From an uncultured Prevotellaceae bacterium (GTDB lineage Bacteria > Bacteroidota > Bacteroidia > Bacteroidales > Muribaculaceae): DNA of 8,023 nucleotides. The first letter of the stretch is position 1; each line of letters opens with the position of its first letter. Where the stretch lies: NCBI GenBank assembly GCA_945645715.1, contig CALZFJ010000077.1, positions 1-8,023 of the forward strand, given 5' to 3'. Below the pieces are notes generated by a model. It had not been told where the DNA came from. It worked only from the letters and a program-made list of their open reading frames with translations, and searched no databases. Of this stretch, positions 1 through 5,059 are shown piece after piece. Position numbers and translations under genes: made by a program.

Positions 1-833
1 AATATCATGTAGCTCGCTATCATCTCATCGATGTGCGGACGTATCTCCGCAGTCACCGCAGTGAGTATGCGCACTATCTCACGGTGCATCTCCCCCTCAA
101 GCTCGCGTATGGTGTTGTTCGCCTCCACAATCTCTGCCGGCTCTATGAAAATGGTCTTTCCCGTCGCCGACTCATCATGCACAATTCCGCGTATCTTACG
201 CTTGTTCATCGGCGCTACAGGTATCACGAGGCGTCCGTCGCGTATCGACGGTGCAGCATCTTTCTCGATATATCCCGCCTGACGTCCGTCGCCAAGTATT
301 CTGCGTAATATTCCGTTGATGCTCGATGTAGTCGAAGCAATTCTCCGCTTGATTGCAAGCAGCTCGGGCGACGCGTTGTCCTTCACATTGCCAAATTTAT
401 CAAGCACGCCGTCAATCTCGGCAATGATAGCCGGGAAAGTAGCCATTTCACTCACCACCTCACTCAGCCGTGGATATGCAGGAGCCTCATCATCACCATT
501 TTTTGCAAAAAAACGCGAAATATCGGCAAGCGTAGTGAGCGAACGTTTCAGGTTGTACAACTCCTGCTCTGTAAGGAACGACCCCACGGCACGCACATTC
601 TCAAGCGGCCCCGTAAGGTCAAAATAATAATTCAGCGGGAACTCAACCCCACTGCCTATAATGCTCACAAACTCATTCGTCTGCTCAAGTCGGGCGCACA
701 CAGTGTCATAGTCGGCCGAAAACTGCATATCATCGCAGCACGCCACACCAAGAGCGCACAGACATCTATCCTTCAGCAACTTCCTTATCGCTGCGAAGTC
801 CACCTTATTCTCAAAACTCTTCGGATACGTCAT
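1..833 (-). CDS. mutS2: Endonuclease MutS2, N-terminal part (runs off left edge)
   Basis: First 277 codons plus 2 bases of a minus-strand gene; the ATG is at 833-831 and there is no stop before the window edge. Residues about 1-270 match the MutS2 core/lever region. The clearest signature is DGRLVIPV (199-206), followed by NKRKIRGIVHDESATG (210-225) and KTIFIEPAEIVEANN, the usual MutS2 block before the clamp/coiled-coil region. The ATPase (Walker A) and C-terminal Smr nuclease domains would lie beyond the window. MutS2 proteins are usually near 800 residues, so about a third is present. Family members bind branched DNA and act in suppressing homologous recombination and, in Bacillus, in rescue of collided ribosomes; which applies here cannot be told. 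The start is supported by a promoter ending 7 bases upstream, which leaves almost no leader. The gene lies downstream of the AlkD-like gene on the same strand but has its own promoter. No in-frame stop occurs in the visible part. Confidence 0.93.
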   Translation of the reverse strand, partial: MTYPKSFENKVDFAAIRKLLKDRCLCALGVACCDDMQFSADYDTVCARLEQTNEFVSIIGSGVEFPLNYYFDLTGPLENVRAVGSFLTEQELYNLKRSLTTLADISRFFAKNGDDEAPAYPRLSEVVSEMATFPAIIAEIDGVLDKFGNVKDNASPELLAIKRRIASTTSSINGILRRILGDGRQAGYIEKDAAPSIRDGRLVIPVAPMNKRKIRGIVHDESATGKTIFIEPAEIVEANNTIRELEGEMHREIVRILTAVTAEIRPHIDEMIASYMI

Positions 834-840
834 AATGTTG

Positions 841-871
841 CAAAATTAGCGCAAGGCGAGTGAAAAACAAA
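841..871 (-). promoter_or_regulatory. Bacteroidetes-type promoter of mutS2
   Basis: On the minus strand, TTTG (871-868) is followed after exactly 19 bases by TAATTTTG (848-841). This fits the Bacteroidetes primary sigma consensus of a -33 TTTG and a -7 TAnnTTTG with 19-21 bases between. The -7 element ends only 7 bases before the mutS2 ATG, so the transcript should start roughly 3-6 bases before it and be nearly leaderless. This is the best promoter match in the window. The -33 element lies at one end of a 29-base imperfect palindrome. Confidence 0.75.
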
Positions 872-896
872 ATAAAAAACTCGTTTTTTGATTTTG
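868..896. repeat. A/T-rich imperfect palindrome overlapping the mutS2 -33 box
   Basis: The left arm CAAAATAAAAAAC (868-880) is complementary to the right arm GTTTTTT-G-ATTTTG (883-896), with one unpaired G at 890 and a two-base centre (TC). That is 13 paired positions. The outer end of the left arm is the mutS2 -33 box read on the other strand, so a protein bound here could affect mutS2 transcription. It might equally be chance structure in A/T-rich intergenic DNA or half of a weak terminator. The pairing is seen directly; any function is inference. Confidence 0.5.
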
Positions 897-951
897 TTCT
901 TCCGAGCCGCAGCCTAATTTATCTAAAATTACAACAAACGAGAGCAGAATC

Positions 952-976
952 AAAAAGAAAAAGGATTTTTCTTTTT
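952..976 (-). terminator. Perfect 11-bp A/T hairpin, possible terminator after the AlkD-like gene
   Basis: AAAAAGAAAAA (952-962) and TTTTTCTTTTT (966-976) are perfect inverted repeats around a three-base loop. The hairpin starts 30 bases past the stop of the minus-strand AlkD-like gene and ahead of the mutS2 promoter, a reasonable place for a terminator. In either direction the RNA ends in a U-rich arm, but the stem has a single G:C pair and so is weak compared with a classical intrinsic terminator. The inverted repeat is certain; termination is inferred. Confidence 0.45.
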
Positions 977-1006
977 ATTATGCCGAGTGCAGTCGTAATT
1001 TATCCT

Positions 1007-1708
1007 CTAAATCCTCATTTCTCGCAGCTGAGCTTTCTGCTCAGGCGTAATCCTATAGCTCTCAATGGCTTTCTGTATCGTCTTGTTGTGAACCCACGCA
1101 TCAAGACAACGGCTCTCCAGAATAGGCACAGTTGCCTCCCACTGTTTCGCCAATGCAGTAGCAAAAAACCACGCCTGCATCATTCGCACATAGTAGTGCT
1201 CCGACCGCACCGATGCCACCCATCGCAAATAATCAGCCTCAAAATCCTCATCAAGAAAGTGCCGCATCAGCATCGCCATGCCAAATCGCTTGGTGAATGG
1301 CGCCTCAGCTGCAATCCATCGCCTTATGTCGCCCAGCAGCCGCTCCCGCACTGCTTTCTTGCCGAACACTTTCGGCGACAGCAAGTCGCACGTCGCCCAA
1401 TTATCCACGCACGGCAAAAACGCATCAATAAATGCCACACAGCGGTCATAATCCTTGACACCCATCAGCACCAAGCCATACAGGTTGCGCTCGTCGTAAT
1501 AGTATTTCCCGATCGCCTCAAGCAGTTTTTCCTCGCCATATTGCTTCACAAGCTCCTTTGCAAGCCCTCGCAGTAATGGAGTGCGCACACCAATCACGGC
1601 ATCTGCCTCCACACCGGGCATCAGCTTCAGCTGAAATTCCCGGTATTCCTTATCCTGAAGTTCAAATAGCCTCCTCAAAATCTCCTTCCTCGTTATGTCT
1701 CTGTCCAT
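1007..1708 (-). CDS. AlkD-like HEAT-repeat DNA alkylation repair protein
   Basis: A complete 233-residue protein of the DNA alkylation repair family (AlkC/AlkD superfamily, all-helical HEAT-like repeats). AlkD enzymes remove N3- and N7-alkylated purines without flipping the base. Active-site residues of Bacillus cereus AlkD appear to have counterparts: Trp104 and Asp108 in DNWATCDLL (AlkD Trp109/Asp113), Arg141 in RFGMAMLMRH (Arg148) and Trp180 in MMQAWFF (Trp187), with near-constant numbering offsets of 5 to 7. The end, IQKAIESYRITPEQKAQLR, is typical of this bacterial subgroup. I see no clear equivalent of AlkD Tyr27 near residues 22-32 (YREFQLKLMPG). Some relatives (AlkD2) lack that substrate-recognition helix and showed no glycosylase activity, so activity is not assured. 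Length is normal for the family. The ATG sits 12 bases after a -7 element. It is on the same strand as mutS2 and divergent from the nitroreductase. Family assignment is firm; biochemical role is less so. Confidence 0.9.
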   Translation of the reverse strand: MDRDITRKEILRRLFELQDKEYREFQLKLMPGVEADAVIGVRTPLLRGLAKELVKQYGEEKLLEAIGKYYYDERNLYGLVLMGVKDYDRCVAFIDAFLPCVDNWATCDLLSPKVFGKKAVRERLLGDIRRWIAAEAPFTKRFGMAMLMRHFLDEDFEADYLRWVASVRSEHYYVRMMQAWFFATALAKQWEATVPILESRCLDAWVHNKTIQKAIESYRITPEQKAQLREMRI

Positions 1709-1720
1709 TCATTTTTTTTG

Positions 1721-1728
1721 CAAATATA
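1721..1728 (-). promoter_or_regulatory. -7 element for the AlkD-like gene
   Basis: TATATTTG followed by C on the minus strand matches TAnnTTTG and ends 12 bases before the ATG at 1708, giving a predicted leader of roughly 5-10 bases. No TTTG is found 19-21 bases upstream, so the -33 part is absent or degenerate. Confidence 0.5.
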
Positions 1729-1750
1729 TATAATTAACGAGATTTCTATG

Positions 1751-1758
1751 TAACTTTG
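1751..1758 (+). promoter_or_regulatory. -7 element for the nitroreductase gene
   Basis: TAACTTTG followed by C matches TAnnTTTG and lies 28 bases before the nitroreductase ATG, predicting a leader of about 22-25 bases. The nearest upstream TTTG (1717-1720) is 30 bases away, too far for a normal -33 box. The region normally filled by the -33 box overlaps the divergent -7 element at 1721-1728. Confidence 0.5.
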
Positions 1759-1786
1759 CACTGTAAATATTATAAAACACAAAGAA

Positions 1787-2446
1787 ATGAATCTCATTGA
1801 AGCTATCATGGCTCGCCACTCCGTGCGGTCTTACGAAACCCGACCATTGGCTGATGATGTCGTTGACAAACTACAGGAATCTATAAATCAATACAATACC
1901 GTCAGCGGACTCCGTATGCAGCTCGTGACAGGTGACCCCGAAACTTTCGACTGTTTCTGGGCACACTACGGCAAATTCACTGGCGTAACCAATTATATTG
2001 CAATGGTTGGTGCACCCGATGCTGCCGAACTATGCGGCTATTATGGCGAAAAGCTCGTACTCGAAGCTCAAATGCTGGGGCTTAACACCTGCTGGGTGGG
2101 TCTTTCCTACAAGAAAGTACCCGGACGCTACACCATCGCAAAAGGAGAGAAGCTCCACCTCGTCATTGCACTTGGCTATGGCACCACGCAAGGCGTTATG
2201 CACAAGTCGAAGACAATCGACAAGGTGTCGAAGTGCCAAGGCGAAATGCCCAAGTGGTTCCGCGCCGGAGTTGAAGCCGCCCTACTCGCCCCCACCGCCG
2301 TCAATCAGCAGAAATTTCGCTTCGAGCTTATAGGCGACCGTGTGCGTGCCACTACCGGCTGGGGATTCTACTCCAAGGTCGATCTCGGCATCGCCAAGCT
2401 CCACTTCGAGATAGGCTCCGGAAAGCCATCCTCAATCTGGCTATAA
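1787..2446 (+). CDS. TM1586-type nitroreductase family protein
   Basis: A complete 219-residue protein of the nitroreductase fold, best matching the TM1586 (putative TM nitroreductase) branch. These are FMN-dependent oxidoreductases with mostly unknown natural substrates, probably cytoplasmic and using NAD(P)H. Visible signatures are ARHSVRSYETRPL at 9-21 (the N-terminal Arg-rich FMN phosphate motif), the helix GYYGEKLVLEAQMLGLNTCWVG (84-105), and a late APTAVNQQKF (168-177) near the C-terminus, then GWGFYSKVDLGIAKLHFEIG (191-210). In ordinary nitroreductases the APSA-N-QPW motif comes some 25-30 residues after the Arg motif. Here it comes in the second half, as is usual in the TM1586 branch. 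No signal peptide or membrane segment is seen. The gene is monocistronic: its own -7 element lies upstream, a clear terminator 18 bases after the stop. The gene beyond the terminator does not suggest a substrate. Confidence 0.88.
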   Translation: MNLIEAIMARHSVRSYETRPLADDVVDKLQESINQYNTVSGLRMQLVTGDPETFDCFWAHYGKFTGVTNYIAMVGAPDAAELCGYYGEKLVLEAQMLGLNTCWVGLSYKKVPGRYTIAKGEKLHLVIALGYGTTQGVMHKSKTIDKVSKCQGEMPKWFRAGVEAALLAPTAVNQQKFRFELIGDRVRATTGWGFYSKVDLGIAKLHFEIGSGKPSSIWL

Positions 2447-2463
2447 TACATAAACATAATTAC

Positions 2464-2498
2464 AGAGGACACACAGCGCGTGCGTCCTCTATTTTTTT
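2464..2498 (+). terminator. Intrinsic terminator after the nitroreductase
   Basis: AGAGGAC (2464-2470) pairs with GTCCTCT (2484-2490). After one A/C mismatch, CAC (2472-2474) pairs with GTG (2480-2482) around the loop AGCGC. The stem is followed by A and seven T (2491-2498). A GC-containing stem with a U-tract 18 bases past the stop codon is a classical Rho-independent terminator, and it separates this gene from the hydrolase operon. Confidence 0.85.
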
Positions 2499-2586
2499 CA
2501 TCATCTCCTAAGCACTAAGCGCCTCCTCCGGATTATTTTCCACGCCAATTTCTCGGTTTTTGGGCAAAAATGCACGCTATTCCACC

Positions 2587-2604
2587 GCAAATTAGTATAT
2601 TTGC
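2587..2604. repeat. Small inverted repeat across the hydrolase -7 box
   Basis: GCAAAT (2587-2592) and ATTTGC (2599-2604) form an inverted repeat with a six-base centre. The right half overlaps the TTTGC of the -7 element. The octamer GCAAATTA also occurs as a direct repeat at 2587-2594 and 2603-2610. This could be an operator half-site arrangement, but short repeats of this kind are common in A/T-rich DNA. Confidence 0.3.
2596..2603 (+). promoter_or_regulatory. -7 element of the hydrolase/Mur ligase/Ddl-like operon
   Basis: TATATTTG followed by C is a full match to TAnnTTTG and lies 46 bases before the hydrolase ATG, giving a leader of about 40 bases. A TTTG at 2559-2562 is 33 bases upstream, too far for a -33 box. 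It is the only recognisable promoter ahead of the three-gene run. The rest of 2499-2649 shows no gene or other clear element. Confidence 0.5.
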
Positions 2605-2649
2605 AAATTATTTTGAAAGCATAATTCAGAAAGTTTGCAATTTAGATAA

Positions 2650-3426
2650 ATGGAGAAGACCATAAATATACGCGGCACGCAGCTTTCCTACACCGTAGAG
2701 GGTGAAGGAATGCCAGTGATTCTTATGCACGGCTGGGGCTGCAACCACTCCACGCTGAAGAGCATCGAAGCTCAGCTCACGCCCGGTTTCAAGGTCTATA
2801 ATGTAGATTTCCCGGGCTTTGGCGGTAGCAACGAGCCTTCGGCTGTGTGGGGCGTAGAAGAATACACATCTCTCATCGAGGATTTTGCCCGCCAAGAGCA
2901 CATCGAGAGCCCAATTCTTCTCGGACACTCGTTCGGAGGTCGTGTGGGCATTCTCTTTGCTTCGCGCAACAAGGTGCACAAGCTTATTCTCGTAGATGCC
3001 GCTGGAGTAAAACCACGTCGCTCACTCCGATACTACTACAAGGTCTATTCCTATAAGGCAATTAAGCACGCCCTACTGTTCTTCCTTGGCAAGAAGCGTG
3101 GCGAGACTGCCCTAAATAGCTACCGCGCCAAGGTTGGCTCAAGCGACTACTCTAATGCGTCGCCCATGATGCGTGCCATTCTCAGCAAGGTGGTCAATGA
3201 AGACCTCAAGAGCGTTATGCCCAAAATCGCTTGCCCCACTCTACTCATTTGGGGGGCAAATGACACCGCCACACCGCTCGCCGATGCCAAAATCATGGAA
3301 AAGCTCATTCCCGATGCCGGGCTTGTGAGCTTCGATGGCGTGGGGCATTATAGCTTCCTCGAGAATCCCTACCAATTTGCAGCCGTGCTGAAAAGTTTCC
3401 TAAGTAAAGACATGACGAAACAATAA
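2650..3426 (+). CDS. Alpha/beta-hydrolase fold protein
   Basis: A complete 258-residue single-domain alpha/beta hydrolase with an intact catalytic apparatus. There is an oxyanion-hole HGWG at 27-30 (MHGWGCNH), the nucleophile elbow GHSFGG with Ser94, an acid at Asp205 in WGANDTATPL, and the catalytic His233 in GVGHYSFLENP. A basic, aromatic lid region lies at about 119-165 (AGVKPRRSLRYYYKVYSYK), between strands 6 and 7, where substrate choice is usually set. There is no signal peptide or transmembrane segment, so it should be cytoplasmic, though the basic lid could sit near the membrane. The fold includes esterases, thioesterases, aminopeptidases of the proline iminopeptidase type and C-C hydrolases, and sequence alone does not pick one. 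The stop is 9 bases before the membrane Mur ligase start, so the two are almost surely co-transcribed. A role in processing a peptide or ester intermediate of the following ligases is inference. Confidence 0.9.
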   Translation: MEKTINIRGTQLSYTVEGEGMPVILMHGWGCNHSTLKSIEAQLTPGFKVYNVDFPGFGGSNEPSAVWGVEEYTSLIEDFARQEHIESPILLGHSFGGRVGILFASRNKVHKLILVDAAGVKPRRSLRYYYKVYSYKAIKHALLFFLGKKRGETALNSYRAKVGSSDYSNASPMMRAILSKVVNEDLKSVMPKIACPTLLIWGANDTATPLADAKIMEKLIPDAGLVSFDGVGHYSFLENPYQFAAVLKSFLSKDMTKQ

Positions 3427-3435
3427 ACTATTGAT

Positions 3436-5019
3436 ATGACAACACTTATTCTGATAATTGACATATTGTTTGTGATAGCTGCCGTTGCCCTGCTTCTCAC
3501 CGAAGTGAAATGGGATATGCAGATGATGCAGCAAAATTCCTACCGCAACGAGCGCTTCATCAAGTGGCTCAAAGGCAGCAGCGAATACGCCGGCGTTAGC
3601 CGCCTTGCCGATCTCGCTATGCTGGTGCTTGCGCTATCCACTTTCATGCAGTCATGGCCCGTAAAGCTAATTCTCGCCATAGCAATGGCAGTGAAGTGCA
3701 CTATTGCGCTTAGGAAGAAATATAAGAAGCCGCTCGTTTTCACCAAGCGCGTTCTTCGTCTATACCTCACCGAATGTACCGTGCTACTCGCTGTAGCTGC
3801 CCTCGCGGCTGTGATGCGCCAGCTCACATTCGAGGCGGGACTTGTGGCTCTCTTCTTCGCCACTTTCTCCTATGCATTCTCTCTCGCGTTCAACTGGCTG
3901 CTTAAACCCGTAGAACGTGCCATCAACAATAGCTTCATCAACGACGCTAAGCGAATCCTCGCCCAAATGCCTCACATGAAGATTGTGGGCATCACAGGCA
4001 GCTACGGAAAGACGAGCACCAAGCACTATCTCAACCGCATTCTCTCTGAGAAATATTCAGTGCTGATGACCCCGGGCAGCTTCAACACCCCTATGGGTGT
4101 GGTCCGCACCGTGCGTGAGATGCTCCAGCCCTATAACGACCTTTTCATCGTGGAAATGGGCGCAAAAAACATTGGCGACATCAAGGAAATCTGCGACATC
4201 GTGCACCCTCAGATGGGCATTGTCACAGCCGTAGGCGAGCAGCACCTTGAGTCTTTTAAATCGATAGAAAATGTGCAGCGCACCAAGTTTGAGCTAATCG
4301 ATGCTCTGCCTGCCGACGGATTTGCCGTACTCAACGATGATTTTCCCTACGTTGCCAACCGCAAAGTCGATAACGTCACAGCTCGCCGCTACACCGTAGC
4401 CCCCAAAAGCACAAGCGACTATCACGTTGAAAACATCACATACAGTGCAGCCGGCACTCAATTCACAATAGTGGGCGAAGGCCGGAGTATAGAGCTTAGC
4501 ACTCGTCTCGTGGGTGAGTGCAACATCTCCAACCTTATGGCTGCCGTCATCATGGCTCTGCACCTCGGTGTCGATGAACAGAAGATTAAGTATGCCGTGA
4601 GCCGCATCGAGCAAGTGGAGCATCGCCTCAACGTGAAGCGCACTGCTTCGGGCATCACCATCATCGACGATGCTTTCAACTCCAACCCCGACGGCTCGCG
4701 CATGGCTCTCGACGTACTTGCCGGAATGAAGGGTGGCAAGCGCATTGTCATCACTCCGGGCATGATTGAGCTTGGCTCAAAGCAGGAGTATTTCAATGAA
4801 CTTTTCGGTGAGCACATTGCCGAAACTGCCGATGTGGCTATCATCGTGGGACAATACAACCGCGACGCTATCCTCAAGGGTATCAACAAGAAGGATATGA
4901 ACAGCGCTAACGTACACTCTGTCACCACTTTTGCTGAAGCACAGAAGCTTATGCTCAGCTTTGCCCAAGCGGGCGACACCGTGCTCTACGAGAACGACCT
5001 CCCCGATTCTTTTAAATAA
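3436..5019 (+). CDS. Membrane-anchored MurF-like Mur ligase family protein
   Basis: A complete 527-residue Mur ligase. The central and C-terminal domains are intact: P-loop TGSYGKTS (187-194), metal-binding Glu240 in VEMGA, GEQHLESF with His270, the probable carbamylated Lys284 in RTKFEL, VEHRL (394-398), IDDAFNSNPDG (410-420, the MurF-type DD-YNANP motif) and TPGMIELG (440-447; MurF usually has GDM-ELG). Residues 1-160 differ from MurF: hydrophobic stretches near 4-22, 58-72, 76-92, 109-127 and 132-156 predict about five membrane helices with the ligase domain in the cytoplasm. E. coli MurF has its P-loop near residue 110, after a soluble domain that binds UDP-MurNAc-tripeptide; that domain is missing. 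The enzyme should be an ATP-dependent amide ligase joining an amino acid or dipeptide to a carboxylate, plausibly on a lipid-linked acceptor. The zinc-ribbon cysteines of MurT are not seen. It lies between the hydrolase and the Ddl-like gene, 9 and 40 bases apart, and may replace or supplement housekeeping MurF. Confidence 0.88.
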   Translation: MTTLILIIDILFVIAAVALLLTEVKWDMQMMQQNSYRNERFIKWLKGSSEYAGVSRLADLAMLVLALSTFMQSWPVKLILAIAMAVKCTIALRKKYKKPLVFTKRVLRLYLTECTVLLAVAALAAVMRQLTFEAGLVALFFATFSYAFSLAFNWLLKPVERAINNSFINDAKRILAQMPHMKIVGITGSYGKTSTKHYLNRILSEKYSVLMTPGSFNTPMGVVRTVREMLQPYNDLFIVEMGAKNIGDIKEICDIVHPQMGIVTAVGEQHLESFKSIENVQRTKFELIDALPADGFAVLNDDFPYVANRKVDNVTARRYTVAPKSTSDYHVENITYSAAGTQFTIVGEGRSIELSTRLVGECNISNLMAAVIMALHLGVDEQKIKYAVSRIEQVEHRLNVKRTASGITIIDDAFNSNPDGSRMALDVLAGMKGGKRIVITPGMIELGSKQEYFNELFGEHIAETADVAIIVGQYNRDAILKGINKKDMNSANVHSVTTFAEAQKLMLSFAQAGDTVLYENDLPDSFK

Positions 5020-5059
5020 CTGATAATCAATAACTCAACTTATAATAAACGATAAGAAT

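Noticed and set aside
860..1576. Long plus-strand open frame (238 codons) opposite the AlkD-like gene.
   Set aside because: The protein is basic and low in recognisable motifs, while the opposite strand encodes a clear family member with conserved active-site residues and its own -7 element. It is a shadow frame.
2608..2615. TTATTTTG as a second -7 box for the hydrolase operon.
   Set aside because: It lacks the conserved A at position 2 and lies 12 bases after the better element TATATTTG; no -33 box fits it.
4458..4979. Minus-strand open frame of 173 codons inside the Mur ligase gene.
   Set aside because: The opposite strand carries the conserved Mur ligase motifs VEHRL, DDAFNSNPDG and TPGMIELG; the antisense product resembles nothing and is rich in Ser/Met as expected of a shadow.
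5020..5059. Separate promoter for the Ddl-like gene.
   Set aside because: No TAnnTTTG or TTTG pair is present in the 40-base gap, so co-transcription with the Mur ligase is the simpler reading.
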